Made by a program: the position numbers and the translations under genes
Shown here: piece after piece, positions 26,833 to 36,013 of the stretch
Layout of the letters: each line of letters starts with the position of its first letter
Position numbering within the stretch: position 1 is the stretch's first letter
The notes under the pieces: model-generated
What the model was told of the DNA's origin: nothing
What the model saw: the letters and a program-made list of their open reading frames with translations, nothing else
Database searches by the model: none
Assembly: GCF_004923255.1 (NCBI RefSeq)
Contig: NZ_QYRT01000039.1
Coordinates: 1 to 36,984, forward strand
Direction of reading: 5' to 3'
Length of the DNA stretch: 36,984 bases
Origin: Subtercola vilae
GTDB taxonomy: Bacteria > Actinomycetota > Actinomycetes > Actinomycetales > Microbacteriaceae

Positions 26833-27375
26833 GTGTCGGCACTCGACTCTCTGCTGCACCGTCGTTCGGTGTCGAAGGTGGGGGCCTCTGCCCCCTCGCA
26901 CCGCGATCTGTTTGCGTTGGTCGAGGCCGCCGGCACGGTAGCCGACCACAGCTCGCTGCGGCCGTGGCGCCTCATCGAGCTTCGCGGGGCCGCTCGCGAT
27001 CGGCTGGGGCATGCTCTGGCCGACGCCGAGGGGCCCGGTGCGAACCGCGAGAAGCTGGTGGCGAAGATGCACCGCGCTCCCCTGCTCATCGCACTGGTGG
27101 TCGTTCACCAGCCGAGCGCGAAGGTACCGTACTGGGAGCAGGAGGCCGTCGCATCCGGAGTCGCCCACGCACTCTCACTGCTGCTCGACGAAGCGGGCTG
27201 GGGTGTGATGTGGCGAACGGGTCAGCAGACCCGTTCGGAGCCAGTGCGGCAGATGCACGAACTGCGGCCGAACGAGAACCTGCTCGGCTGGTTGTATGTG
27301 GGCGATGCCCCTCCCGGCCAGCGCGAGTTGCGACGCAAGCGCGTCAACCCGATGGATCATCTGACCGAACTCTGA
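26833..27375 (+). CDS. Nitroreductase-family flavoprotein
   Basis: The 180-aa protein is of the small YdjA-like nitroreductase type: LLHRRSVSKV near the N-terminus (FMN-binding), HSSLRPWRLIELRG, a central EAVASGVAHALSLLLDEAGWGVMWRTG and a C-terminal GWLYVGD. Such enzymes bind FMN and use NAD(P)H; the physiological substrate is unknown. It starts with GTG 12 bp after msrB. Confidence 0.85.
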   Translation: MSALDSLLHRRSVSKVGASAPSHRDLFALVEAAGTVADHSSLRPWRLIELRGAARDRLGHALADAEGPGANREKLVAKMHRAPLLIALVVVHQPSAKVPYWEQEAVASGVAHALSLLLDEAGWGVMWRTGQQTRSEPVRQMHELRPNENLLGWLYVGDAPPGQRELRRKRVNPMDHLTEL

Positions 27376-27446
27376 CTGTTCAGAGAGGCCTGACAGCTGT
27401 TCATAGAGGCATGGCAGACCCGGCAGTGCCGACAGGTGTGGCCGAG

Positions 27447-27755
27447 CTAGCGGCGGCGTTCGTGCAGGCCCAGCGGGTTCACCGGGTCGGGGCCGAGCCG
27501 CCGAGAACGCTCAAGCAACTGCCCGACGTTGGCGCCCATCCATGCGGCGGCGCCTGCGAGGCTCTCGTGCGACGACAACCACACTCTCAGACCCTGCTGG
27601 TCGCAGCCGTACGAGTAGACGCCGAAGAATTCGTGCTCGCCGTCGCGGTACCAGCGCACCCAGCCAAGGCACCGGCCGTCGTGCGCCATGAACCACACGC
27701 CGTCGCTCCACGGGGTCGGAGCGTAGACAGCGTGGGGCTCTGTTCGGTCGGTCAT
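27447..27755 (-). CDS. Hypothetical protein (102 aa)
   Basis: The protein is rich in Trp and Gly in its first half (WSDGVWFMAHDGRCLGWVRWYRDGEHEFFGVYSYG) and ends in a helical segment (SLAGAAAWMGANVGQLLERSRRLG). No known family is recognised, although similar short proteins occur in related actinobacteria. The ATG at 27755 (MTDRTEPH) is chosen over an upstream frame start. It is convergent with the nitroreductase gene. No signal peptide or membrane helix is visible. Confidence 0.6.
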   Translation of the reverse strand: MTDRTEPHAVYAPTPWSDGVWFMAHDGRCLGWVRWYRDGEHEFFGVYSYGCDQQGLRVWLSSHESLAGAAAWMGANVGQLLERSRRLGPDPVNPLGLHERRR

Positions 27756-27863
27756 AGAACCCGTCAGTGCTGCGCTCACCATTTCAGATTAACGCTCCCG
27801 CCTGAAAAAAGACCCGACGTAGGCCCAGTGTTGCGTGAGTGTTCACGGTGTGGCGGCGGTGGG

Positions 27864-29081
27864 TCAACTTGCGACAGGCACCGAACCGGTCACGACAGCG
27901 ACAGCGCGGCGCTGGCGACCGAGCGAGAGCAACACCAGGAGCCCGGCGAGCGCGATGCCGCCCGCGAGGTAGAAGACGAAGGCCACTCCGAACGCACTCA
28001 CACCGAGCCCCCCGACGATCGAGCCGGTCGCGATGGCGAGCTGAATGGTCGTGACGAACAGCGCGAGACTGCCATCGGATGCCCCGGGGGCGGCCTGCGA
28101 CATCCACGTCTGCAGCCCCAGAGGCAGAGCTCCCCACACGAGCCCCCAGAGCACCAGCAGCGCGAACACACCCGGCAGCGACCACGCCAGCAGCGGGAGC
28201 GAGACGACGGCGATGGCAAGTACCACCTTCGTCACCGCGAGGGTGCCGGTGACACTGCGGCTGAGCGTGAACCCGGCGATGAAGTTGCCCGCGATACCGG
28301 CGACGCCGAACGCCAGCAGTGCGATGGTGATCGTGGTCGGGTTGATCTGCACCAGGTCTTGCAGGTAGGGGGCAACGTACGTGTACGCGGCGAACTGGGC
28401 CATGAACGCGAGCGCGGTGGCGATCAGCCCGATGCGCGCGCGCGGAATCAACAGCAGCTGGCCGAGGGTCGCGAACCGCACACGCTGAATGGCAGGAATG
28501 CGCGGCAGCAGAGCGATCTGCAGCAGCAGTGCGACGGCGCCGAGCGCTGCGCCAATGAAAAAGGCCGTGCGCCAGGTGGCGACTGCGGAGACGAAGGCGC
28601 CGAGCGGCAGGCTCACCACGGTGGCGAGCGAGACCCCGGCGGTGATGAACGAGGTGGCACGAATCACGCTGCTCTCACGCACCAGACGGCTGGCGATTCC
28701 GGCGCCGATCGACCAGAACCCGCCAATGGCAAGGCCGAGCAGCATGCGCGCGAGAATCAGCGTGGGCAGATTCGCGGCGAAGGCACCGAGCACGTCGGAG
28801 ATCACGAGAAGAGCGGTGAGCGAGACCAGCACGATGCGTCGGTCGACCCGCGAGGTGACGACGGTCACGAGGGGTGCCCCGATCGCCCCCGTGAGACCCG
28901 TCGCGACAACGACGAGACCGGCGGTACCCACGCTGATGTTCAGGTCGGCTGCGATCGCGGGCAGCAACCCGATGGGCAAGAATTCTGAAAGCACGAGTAC
29001 GAACGAGCCGAGGGCCACCGAGAGCACCGCGATCCATCCGCGGCGATCGGTGAGTGTGTGCGGGGAAGGGTGAGTAGACAT
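27864..29081 (-). CDS. MFS transporter, DHA1 drug or metabolite exporter
   Basis: The 405-aa protein has twelve predicted membrane helices. The DHA1 motif A-like loop is [10 protein letters not shown] after TM2, and the N-terminal [26 protein letters not shown] is typical of the YdhP/NepI/CmlA group. It should export a small molecule by proton antiport; substrate unknown. The ATG at 29081 is set by AGGAGAG directly upstream. The gene is divergent from aroQ with a shared control region of about 107 bp. Confidence 0.9.
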   Translation of the reverse strand: MSTHPSPHTLTDRRGWIAVLSVALGSFVLVLSEFLPIGLLPAIAADLNISVGTAGLVVVATGLTGAIGAPLVTVVTSRVDRRIVLVSLTALLVISDVLGAFAANLPTLILARMLLGLAIGGFWSIGAGIASRLVRESSVIRATSFITAGVSLATVVSLPLGAFVSAVATWRTAFFIGAALGAVALLLQIALLPRIPAIQRVRFATLGQLLLIPRARIGLIATALAFMAQFAAYTYVAPYLQDLVQINPTTITIALLAFGVAGIAGNFIAGFTLSRSVTGTLAVTKVVLAIAVVSLPLLAWSLPGVFALLVLWGLVWGALPLGLQTWMSQAAPGASDGSLALFVTTIQLAIATGSIVGGLGVSAFGVAFVFYLAGGIALAGLLVLLSLGRQRRAVAVVTGSVPVAS

Positions 29082-29188
29082 CTCTCCTACCAATGCTGCG
29101 AATCGGCCGTTCATTCCCAATGCGGGCAGCGATTCTGCCAGAACGGTACGGTGTAAGCACCCCGGCCGCCAGCAGAGAGAACCGCCCG

Positions 29189-29668
29189 ATGACCCCACCA
29201 CCCCCGACGCCGGCCCCGAACATCACGGTCAGTGTCATCAACGGACCGAACCTGAACCTCCTGGGGCTCCGCGAACCCGGCATCTACGGCAGCCAGTCGC
29301 TCGCCGACGTCGAGCAACTGGTCACGGCCAGGGCTGCTGAGCTCGGTGTGACGGTGACCTTCGCGCAGAGCAACCACGAGGGCGAACTCGTCGATCTGAT
29401 TCAGGATGCCCGCACGAGCGCGCACGCGATCATCCTGAACCCCGCCGCCTACTCACACACCTCGGTGGCCATCGCCGACGCGCTCAGCGCCGTACAACTG
29501 CCCGTGGCCGAAGTGCACCTCAGTAACATCCACAAGCGTGAAGAGTTTCGCCACCACTCGTTCGTGTCGGCGGTGGCTGACGTGGTGATCTGCGGCGCGG
29601 GGCCGCTCGGCTACGTTCTGGCGCTGGAGTACCTGGCAGCGAAGCTCGGCGCGGCGCCCGACGCCTGA
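29189..29668 (+). CDS. aroQ: 3-Dehydroquinate dehydratase, type II
   Basis: The 159-aa protein has all type II signatures: NGPNLNLLG, the flexible loop LREPGIYG with the catalytic Tyr, [27 protein letters not shown] with the catalytic His, and [17 protein letters not shown]. It dehydrates 3-dehydroquinate in the shikimate pathway. The ATG at 29189 is preferred because an AGAGAG ribosome site precedes it and the upstream frame is not protein-like. A Pro/Thr-rich leader of about ten residues precedes the fold. A palindrome AGCCCGCGCGGGCT (29676-29689) just after the stop may be a terminator. Confidence 0.95.
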   Translation: MTPPPPTPAPNITVSVINGPNLNLLGLREPGIYGSQSLADVEQLVTARAAELGVTVTFAQSNHEGELVDLIQDARTSAHAIILNPAAYSHTSVAIADALSAVQLPVAEVHLSNIHKREEFRHHSFVSAVADVVICGAGPLGYVLALEYLAAKLGAAPDA

Positions 29669-29759
29669 CACGGCCAGCCCGCGCGGGCTGTCAATCCCTT
29701 TCTGCGCCGCGGCGCCCGGGAATACGGTCGAAGAACCGCCCCCACGAAAGGTTCTGCCC

Positions 29760-31595
29760 ATGGCTACCGTCAGCGACTTCGTCATTCAGCGCGTCAAAGA
29801 GTGGGGGGTCACGCGGGTCTTCGGGTTTCCCGGTGACGGCGCAGGCGCGTTCGACGGCGCGCTCGGCAAGGCAGAGAAGGAGGGCACCGGGCTCGAGTAC
29901 ATCCGCCCGACGCACGAGGAGATCTGCGGCCTGATGGCCACGGCGCATGCCAAGTTCACCGGCGAGACCGGCGTGTGCATCGCAACCTCGAGCCCCGGCG
30001 CGTTCCATCTGCTGAACGGCCTGTACGACGCGCAAATGGACAACCAGCCGGTGGTCGCCATCGTCGGCCAGCAGGGCCTGAACGCGCTCGGCACGTTCAC
30101 CATGCAGGAGTCGAACCTCGAGCGCGTATTCGCCGACGTCGCCGTGTACGTACAGACCATCGTGTCGCCCGAACAGGCTCAGGCCGTCGTCGACACCGCC
30201 TTCCGCACCGCGCGGCTGCGGCTCGGGCCGGCGGTCATCGTGATTCCGCACGACGTGCAGGCGATGAAGATGGTCGAGCCGAGCCCGGCGAACTGGGTGT
30301 CGCGTTCGAGCGCGGTGGGAGCATCCACGGCCATCACACCGCCCGAGAGCGAGATAGTGAAAATGGCGGGCATCATCAACGCCGGCCAGAAGGTGACGTT
30401 CCTCGTGGGGCACGGCGCCACCGGTGCGACCGCCGAGGTGCTCGAAGCCGCGCGGCTCGCGGGTGCCGGCATCATCACTGCGCTTCGCGGCAAGCAGGTT
30501 GTGCCCTCTGATGTTCCACATCACACCCAGCAGCTCGGCCTGCTCGGCTCACTTCCGAGCCTCAAGCAGATGAAACACTGCGACACGCTGGTGCTGCTCG
30601 GCACCAACTACCCGTACGGGCAGTTTCTGCCCGAGAGCGGCCAGGCGCGGGCCGTGCAGGTCGACCTGAAGCCCGAGCAGATGGGGCTGCGCTACCCCAC
30701 CGAGCTGAACGTGTGGGGAGACGTCAAGGCCACGCTCGAAGCACTGATCCCGCACCTCGATGCGAAGACCGATCTGTCATGGCAGAACGGTATCGCCGAC
30801 GAAATGGTGTCGTGGGAGAAAGAGATGGCGGCGCAGGCGGCGCTCGAGTACTCCGACGGCGTGAACCCGCGGCGGGTCATCCACGAGCTCAACAAGCGGC
30901 TGCCTCCTCGGGCCATCGTGACGGCCGATGCCGGTACGACGGCCGACTGGTACGGGCACCACATTCGGCTGCGCGACGGGATGCTCGGCGACATGTCGGG
31001 CCGGCTCGCCACGATGCTCGCGGCCATGCCCTACGCGGTCGCGGCGAAGTTCGCGTACCCCGACCGCACAGTGGTGTGCACGATAGGCGACGGAGCGTTT
31101 CAGATGCTCGGAATGAACGAACTCATCACGGTGAAGAAGTACCTCAGCCGGTGGAGCAACCCGCAGCTGGTCATCGTGGTCGTGCACAACGACGACCTCG
31201 GGCAGGTGTCGTGGGAGATGCGCACCGAAGACGGCAACCCGGTGTGGCGCACGGCGCAAGACGTCGAATCGGTCGACTACGCGGGCTGGGCCGAGCTGCT
31301 GGGCTTCGAAGCGGTCAGGGTGCGGGCCGACGACGAGGTCGAGGCGGCGCTCGACCGGGCCTTCGCCCACCGCGGCGTCACGCTGATCGATGCGTACTGC
31401 AGCAAGAACGTTCCGCCACTGCCCGCGCACATCACGGCGGAGTTCGCGAAGAACACCGCTCTGGCACTGCTGAAGGGTGACCCGTACCTGCTCGAGGTGG
31501 CGAAGGATTCGGCTGAGGCGCTGCTGTCAGAGGGCATCGAGCGGGTGAAGGGCACGCTGCACCTCGGGCAGGGCGACGGCGCGACCGAGAGGTAG
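29760..31595 (+). CDS. Thiamine-diphosphate enzyme, pyruvate oxidase/PoxB-like
   Basis: The 611-aa protein has the three-domain fold of the acetolactate synthase/pyruvate oxidase family: an N-terminal Pyr domain with the proton-relay Glu (THEE, about 51-54), a central domain, and a C-terminal PP domain with the ThDP motif GDGAFQMLG (about 443) and the HNDDLG end. It lacks the long leader and the partner small subunit of true biosynthetic acetolactate synthase. Its closest relatives are PoxB-type pyruvate:quinone oxidoreductases or unnamed ThDP-requiring proteins. Substrate is not proven. AAAGG lies eight bases before the ATG. It stands alone after aroQ. Confidence 0.8.
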   Translation: MATVSDFVIQRVKEWGVTRVFGFPGDGAGAFDGALGKAEKEGTGLEYIRPTHEEICGLMATAHAKFTGETGVCIATSSPGAFHLLNGLYDAQMDNQPVVAIVGQQGLNALGTFTMQESNLERVFADVAVYVQTIVSPEQAQAVVDTAFRTARLRLGPAVIVIPHDVQAMKMVEPSPANWVSRSSAVGASTAITPPESEIVKMAGIINAGQKVTFLVGHGATGATAEVLEAARLAGAGIITALRGKQVVPSDVPHHTQQLGLLGSLPSLKQMKHCDTLVLLGTNYPYGQFLPESGQARAVQVDLKPEQMGLRYPTELNVWGDVKATLEALIPHLDAKTDLSWQNGIADEMVSWEKEMAAQAALEYSDGVNPRRVIHELNKRLPPRAIVTADAGTTADWYGHHIRLRDGMLGDMSGRLATMLAAMPYAVAAKFAYPDRTVVCTIGDGAFQMLGMNELITVKKYLSRWSNPQLVIVVVHNDDLGQVSWEMRTEDGNPVWRTAQDVESVDYAGWAELLGFEAVRVRADDEVEAALDRAFAHRGVTLIDAYCSKNVPPLPAHITAEFAKNTALALLKGDPYLLEVAKDSAEALLSEGIERVKGTLHLGQGDGATER

Positions 31596-31617
31596 GCGGC
31601 GAGCGGGCGCGGGGCGG

Positions 31618-32712
31618 TTAGCGGGCTCGGGGCCGCGTGGCCGGGTAGAGTGCGGCCGCCCCGGGATCGAAGCTGAACCAGGCGCGCGAGCCGTCGGTGA
31701 GGTCGAGTTCGGCCACGCGGCGAGCAGTGAGGTCTGCCGCGAGGCGATCGGTGCGCACCCGCACGAGGTCGCCGCGCTGCTCGAGGTCGGTGATGACACC
31801 CTCGATGGCGTTGACGGCTGCGGCGGGCGGGCGGTTCGACACCGTCACCGCAGAGGGGCGAACGGCCACGATGACGGCGGTGCCAGCATCCGGAGCCGGC
31901 CACTCGGTCGCGTTCGCCGCCGCGGCGCCGGTCGACACCGCCAGCTCGATACCGTCGTCGGTGCGGAGGCCGGTCGGGGTGCGCACACCGCTCAGGATGC
32001 TCAGCCCCGCGATGCCCGCAGCAAACGCCGTACGGGGCCGCTCGAGCACCTCCCGGGTGGGGCCGTCTTCGACGACTCGGCCTCGCTCGATGACGAGCAC
32101 CCGGTCGGCCAGCGTGTAGGCGTCGAGAATATCGTGGGTCACGATCAGCGCGGTACGCCCCGCGAGCACCCGCTTCAACATGCGGCGAATGGCCGGCGTG
32201 ACCGCCATGTCGAGGGCCGCCATCGGCTCGTCGAGCAGCAGCAGCCGCGGCTCGGCGGCGAGTGCCCGGGCCACGGCAATGCGTTGCGCCTGGCCACCAG
32301 AGAGCTGCGCTGGCCTGCGGTTCTCGAACTCGCTGCCGTCGACCTCGGCGAGCCACCGGCGGGCTGCAGCGTGCGATGCCTGACGACGGGCGCCTGCACT
32401 TCGCGGCCCGAAGGCGACATTGTTCAGCACGCTCAGGTGCGGAAACAGCAGCGCCTCCTGCGCGAGCAGCGCGACCGCGCGCTGGTGCGGCGGTTTCGAG
32501 CCGTGTTGCGTGCCAGCCCGCGTATCGAACAGGCTTGCGCCCTCGAGTTCGGCGTGCCCATCGTCGGCCGCCAGCAGCCCCGAGATGAGGTTCAGCAGGG
32601 TCGATTTTCCCGCCCCATTCGGCCCGAGCACAGCAACCGTCTCGCCCTCCTCAAGGGTGAACGACACGTCGAAGTCACGCCTCGCCACACGGGCGTCGAA
32701 AGTGAAGGTCAC
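31618..32712 (-). CDS. modC: Molybdate ABC transporter ATPase
   Basis: The 364-aa protein has Walker A (GPNGAGKST, about 30-38), the signature [15 protein letters not shown], Walker B LLLLDEP with the D-loop, an H-loop (VTHD), and a C-terminal TOBE-like domain (about 275-350). It is the energising subunit of a ModABC importer. It starts with GTG overlapping the modB stop (GTGA). It is the last gene of the operon and convergent with the PoxB-like gene. Confidence 0.88.
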   Translation of the reverse strand: MTFTFDARVARRDFDVSFTLEEGETVAVLGPNGAGKSTLLNLISGLLAADDGHAELEGASLFDTRAGTQHGSKPPHQRAVALLAQEALLFPHLSVLNNVAFGPRSAGARRQASHAAARRWLAEVDGSEFENRRPAQLSGGQAQRIAVARALAAEPRLLLLDEPMAALDMAVTPAIRRMLKRVLAGRTALIVTHDILDAYTLADRVLVIERGRVVEDGPTREVLERPRTAFAAGIAGLSILSGVRTPTGLRTDDGIELAVSTGAAAANATEWPAPDAGTAVIVAVRPSAVTVSNRPPAAAVNAIEGVITDLEQRGDLVRVRTDRLAADLTARRVAELDLTDGSRAWFSFDPGAAALYPATRPRAR

Positions 32713-33524
32713 AAGAGCCTCTGCCTGCCCCCGGCGTTGCCGAGGCTCGCCTGGTGCGCCAGTCCCACCACCAGAATGGCCACAGCGACCAGCACGAGCG
32801 CGAGCGCGACAGCCGCATCGGGGTCGCTCTCCCGCTGCAGGTAGATCTCGAGCGGCAGCGTACGCGTGACACCCTGCAGGCTGCCCGCGAAGGTAAGAGT
32901 GGCACCGAATTCGCCCAGCGCCCTGGCGAACGACAACACAGCCCCCGAGACGAGCGCGGGCAGCACCAGTGGCAGGGTGATACGGCGCAGAACGGTTGTG
33001 GGGCCGGCTCCGAGCGTGGCCCCGATGGCTTCATATCGCGTGCCCACCGTTCGCAGCGCCCCCTCCAGGCTCAGCACCAGAAAGGGCAGCGCCACGAAGG
33101 TCTGCGCCAGAATCACGGCGGTGGTCGAGAAGGCGATCTGGATGCCCAGAAAATCCATCGGCGCCTTGAGCAACCCCTGGCGCCCGAACGTGTAGAGCAG
33201 CGCGATGCCTCCCACCACCGGGGGAAGCACCAGCGGCAGCAGTACGAGCGAACGAACGATGCGCTGGCCCGGAAACCGCGTTCGCGCCAGAACCAGCGCC
33301 ATCGGAACACCCACGATGATGCAGAGCAGAGTGGCGGCACCGGAGGTGCGCAGGCTCAGCAGCAGGGCATCCGTCGACTCCTTCGAGGTGATCAACGGGA
33401 TTAACTGACCCCAGTTCACACGAACGACCATCGCCACCAGCGGCAGCACCACGAACAGTGCGCCGATGATGGCGATGGCGAGAACCCATCGGGGAACGCC
33501 CGCGTACCCGCTGGAGGCTTTCAT
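32709..33524 (-). CDS. modB: Molybdate ABC transporter permease
   Basis: The 271-aa protein has six predicted membrane helices and the permease EAA-type loop ([22 protein letters not shown]-like, about 155-176) that docks with the ATPase. It matches ModB/CysT-type permeases. Neighbours modA and modC fix the substrate as molybdate or tungstate. The ten-base gap after modA holds no clear Shine-Dalgarno, so translation is probably coupled. Confidence 0.9.
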   Translation of the reverse strand: MKASSGYAGVPRWVLAIAIIGALFVVLPLVAMVVRVNWGQLIPLITSKESTDALLLSLRTSGAATLLCIIVGVPMALVLARTRFPGQRIVRSLVLLPLVLPPVVGGIALLYTFGRQGLLKAPMDFLGIQIAFSTTAVILAQTFVALPFLVLSLEGALRTVGTRYEAIGATLGAGPTTVLRRITLPLVLPALVSGAVLSFARALGEFGATLTFAGSLQGVTRTLPLEIYLQRESDPDAAVALALVLVAVAILVVGLAHQASLGNAGGRQRLL

Positions 33525-33534
33525 AAGGGGCAGG

Positions 33535-34350
33535 TTACGGCTTTCCGAACCCTGCGTCTGACAGCACGCCCTGGCCGGTGCTGCCGGTCACGAACGCGAT
33601 GAACGCCTGTGAAAGTGCGCTGCTCTTCGTCGACGCGAGTGCGCCGATCGGGTAGGTGTTCACGGCCGTGCTCGACTCGGCGAAAGGAACGCCGGTGACG
33701 CTTGTGCCGGCACCCTTCACATCGGTGACGTAGACGAGGCCAGCGTCGGCTTCACCCGAGCTGACCTTGCCGAGCACGTCGGTGACCGACGACTCTTGGC
33801 TCACGGCGGGAATAGTGACGCCGGTGGCCGTCTCGATGGTGGCTGTTGCGGCACCGCAGGGCACCGCCACCGCACAGATGACGGTCTTGATGCTGCTCTT
33901 GCCGAGATCGGCGAACGTCTTCACCCCGGCGGGGTTTCCCGGCGGCACAGCGATCTCGAGCACGTTGGTGGCAAAGTTCACCGGGGTGCCACTGATGAGC
34001 TTGGCATCGGTGAGCTTGGTCATGTTCTTCGTGTCGGCCGATGCGAACACATCGGCCGGCGCGCCACCCGTGATCTGGGTCACGAGGTCAGACGAGCCCG
34101 CGAAGCTGAAGGTCACGGTCGTACCGGGGTTCGCGGCCTGAAACTCTGTTCCGAGCTTCGTGAAGGTCGCTTTGAGAGAAGCGGCGGCGAACACGATGAT
34201 AGTGCCGCCCGGTGCGGTGGTGGCCGAGCTGGAAGGGGCGTTACCGACCGACGCGCTGCTGCCGTTCGACGAGCTGGAACAGGCAGCAGCACCCATGATC
34301 ACGGCGGCAGCCATGAACAGTGCGGCGAAACTTCGAACAGGTAGCGTCAT
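33535..34350 (-). CDS. modA: Molybdate-binding lipoprotein
   Basis: The 271-aa protein begins with a lipoprotein signal peptide (hydrophobic stretch ending MGAAAC; Cys24 lipidated), a Ser-rich linker, then a type II periplasmic-binding fold. It shows ModA features: [41 protein letters not shown] and the later [13 protein letters not shown]. The conserved Ser residues in AASL and AGSS contact the oxyanion. It captures molybdate outside the membrane for ModBC. It starts four bases after the regulator stop. Confidence 0.93.
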   Translation of the reverse strand: MTLPVRSFAALFMAAAVIMGAAACSSSSNGSSASVGNAPSSSATTAPGGTIIVFAAASLKATFTKLGTEFQAANPGTTVTFSFAGSSDLVTQITGGAPADVFASADTKNMTKLTDAKLISGTPVNFATNVLEIAVPPGNPAGVKTFADLGKSSIKTVICAVAVPCGAATATIETATGVTIPAVSQESSVTDVLGKVSSGEADAGLVYVTDVKGAGTSVTGVPFAESSTAVNTYPIGALASTKSSALSQAFIAFVTGSTGQGVLSDAGFGKP

Positions 34351-34354
34351 GGCT

Positions 34355-34759
34355 TCAGGCCTTTACTGGAGGGGTTTCGACGATGACCGTCGTGGCTTTC
34401 ACCACGGCGACGGCAACCGAACCGAGTTCGAGCCCGAGTTCGCGCACGGCTTCGCTCGACATGAGTGAGACCACCCGGTGGGGGCCGCACTGCATCTCGA
34501 CCTGCGCCATGACTTTGTCGCTGATGATCTCGGTGACGAGACCCACGAAACGATTGCGGGCAGACCGCCCGACCAGCGACGTGTCATCGGGCAGGATGGC
34601 GTTCTTGCGGGCCAACTGGGCCAGTGCAAGGCCATCGACAACGGTGCGACCCGAGTCATCTTTCAGACTCTCGAGAACACCGGCGTCGACCCATCGTCGT
34701 ACCGTGTCGTCGCTGACACCCAAGTACTGCGCTGCATCACGGATCCGAATATGCGACAT
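34355..34759 (-). CDS. Molybdenum-responsive regulator (HTH plus TOBE/Mop)
   Basis: The 134-aa protein has an N-terminal excisionase/MerR-like HTH (about 1-60, MSHIRIRDAAQYLGVSDDTVRRWVDAG) and a C-terminal TOBE/Mop domain (about 68-134, SARNRFVGLVTEI...AQVEMQCGPHRVVSLMS) that binds molybdate. It is a known actinobacterial architecture distinct from E. coli ModE. The ATG at 34759 is chosen because TAGAAT lies seven bases upstream and the frame further upstream is not protein-like. It is the first gene of the mod operon and probably controls it. Confidence 0.88.
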   Translation of the reverse strand: MSHIRIRDAAQYLGVSDDTVRRWVDAGVLESLKDDSGRTVVDGLALAQLARKNAILPDDTSLVGRSARNRFVGLVTEIISDKVMAQVEMQCGPHRVVSLMSSEAVRELGLELGSVAVAVVKATTVIVETPPVKA

Positions 34760-34766
34760 GAAACAG

Positions 34767-34797
34767 ATTCTAATTCCGCACCTGCGGATTAATCTAA
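34767..34797 (-). promoter_or_regulatory. mod operon promoter with operator palindrome
   Basis: On the minus strand a -10 TAGAAT (plus 34767-34772) lies seven bases before the ATG, so the mRNA is leaderless. A -35-like TAGATT or TTAGAT lies 18-19 bp further up. Between them sits the palindrome TCCGCA-GG-TGCGGA (34775-34788), a natural operator for the co-encoded regulator. Confidence 0.65.
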
Positions 34798-34802
34798 TTG
34801 GG

Positions 34803-35774
34803 TCAGGGTGACGAAAGTGCGTTGCGCACCAGCGGCCCGATCGTGTCGGCCAGTTCGTGCTCGCCACCGGCCGTGGGGTGCACGTCATCGTCTTGCATCA
34901 GCCCGGGCTGGTCTGCGAGGGGTTGCCCGATGTCGACGTAGGTGCCACCGACGGCCAGGGCGGCCGACCGCACACCCTCGTCGATCTGCTGCAGCTCTGC
35001 CGGCACCTCGGTATCGCCCCAGAACGCGCTCAGGGCGATGATGCGCGTAGTGGGCAGCGCAGCCCTCAGGCTGGTGAAGGTGGAGCGGGTGGCCGCGGCG
35101 AGATCGCTGCTGTCGAGCCCGAGGTCATTGCTGCTCGACGAGACGATCACCACGTCGGGGTTCAGCGATTCGGCCACATCGGCCTGCGCTTGGAAGGTGT
35201 TCCCCTCCGCACCCGCCATCAGAAAGCCGGAGCCATCGGTCGACAGGTTGGTGAGAGTCCAGCTCTGTGTCGGTGAGACGAGATCAGGCCACGACTCGCC
35301 GCCGTCGAGCCCGTGGCCGTCCATGATCGAGTCGCCGATGGCGACCACGACGGCGCCGCTCCCGGGCACACTCCTTGGCGCGATTCCGAACGCGCTGACC
35401 GGAACGCTCTCGGCGCCAGAGGAGAAAGGTACTTGGGGCGCATCGCCCGAGACGGCTGCCGCCACCATGGCCGGCGGGCCCGGAACCGGCACCGGCAGAG
35501 ACGGGGGCCCGGCCGATGCGTCGGCCGACGCGCTCGCTGACGCGAACACAGAACTCGACGAGGCAGAGCTCGACGAGGCAGAGCTCGACGATGCAGTGGT
35601 CGACGATGCACTGGTCGACGATGCAGTGGTCGACGAGGCAGAAATCGACGACAGCCCCGCTCCGCCCGGCCGCACCGCGGCGCCCCAACCGCTCGAGACC
35701 GAAACGGCTGCAACGACGGCCAGAGCCGCGCTCGCTGTCATGGCGACGGTGATGGCAATACGTTTGCGGGGCAT
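34803..35774 (-). CDS. Secreted SGNH/GDSL-family hydrolase
   Basis: The 323-aa protein has a signal peptide (about 1-30), a Ser/Ala/Thr linker (about 40-90, built of short repeats), and an SGNH hydrolase domain (about 130-320): block I GDSIMDG with the nucleophile Ser, block III-like SSSSND, and block V DDVHPTAGG with the Asp-x-x-His dyad. It probably removes acyl or acetyl groups from a wall or extracellular substrate. GGAAAGG precedes the ATG, and TATTCT about 74 bp upstream is a candidate -10. Confidence 0.88.
   Translation of the reverse strand: MPRKRIAITVAMTASAALAVVAAVSVSSGWGAAVRPGGAGLSSISASSTTASSTSASSTTASSSSASSSSASSSSVFASASASADASAGPPSLPVPVPGPPAMVAAAVSGDAPQVPFSSGAESVPVSAFGIAPRSVPGSGAVVVAIGDSIMDGHGLDGGESWPDLVSPTQSWTLTNLSTDGSGFLMAGAEGNTFQAQADVAESLNPDVVIVSSSSNDLGLDSSDLAAATRSTFTSLRAALPTTRIIALSAFWGDTEVPAELQQIDEGVRSAALAVGGTYVDIGQPLADQPGLMQDDDVHPTAGGEHELADTIGPLVRNALSSP
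35560..35649 (-). repeat. Six 15-bp coding repeats in the hydrolase linker
   Basis: Six head-to-tail 15-bp units (plus strand gacga-k-gca-n3-ytc form) encode the SASSS/TTASS-type linker. The three central copies are almost identical, so the linker length may vary by slippage. Confidence 0.75.
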
Positions 35775-36013
35775 CCGGTCACCTTTCCTGTCAGCTCGGC
35801 AGAAGCCACTCGGTCACGGCTCTGCGGTAGCGGCGGCCCTGTCATCCAAGAATACCCTGTCGTGCGGGATGACGCGGGGGCTGGCGCGGCGCACGAATGT
35901 GCCGCGTGACCCGGATGCCCGGCTCCCGGAGTCTCCGATGCGCAGTGTGATGCGCGCTGAGGTGGCGGCGGGCATCCGGTGCCAGAGGTCGACGGCGTGC
36001 GATGATCGTAGGC
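35775..36013. other. Intergenic region between hydrolase and exonuclease genes
   Basis: This 239-bp divergent spacer should hold both promoters. A TATTCT (plus 35847-35852 complement) faces the hydrolase. No clear promoter toward the exonuclease, gene or repeat is recognised. Confidence 0.4.

Noticed and set aside
26964-28988. 674-codon plus-strand ORF across nitroreductase and the MFS gene
   Set aside because: It is a G+C-driven shadow. The sequence is Arg/Gly/Glu-rich without domains and opposes well-supported genes.
29760-31595. Biosynthetic acetolactate synthase large subunit (ilvB)
   Set aside because: There is no ilvN or ilvC nearby, and the sequence is closer by eye to PoxB-like enzymes.
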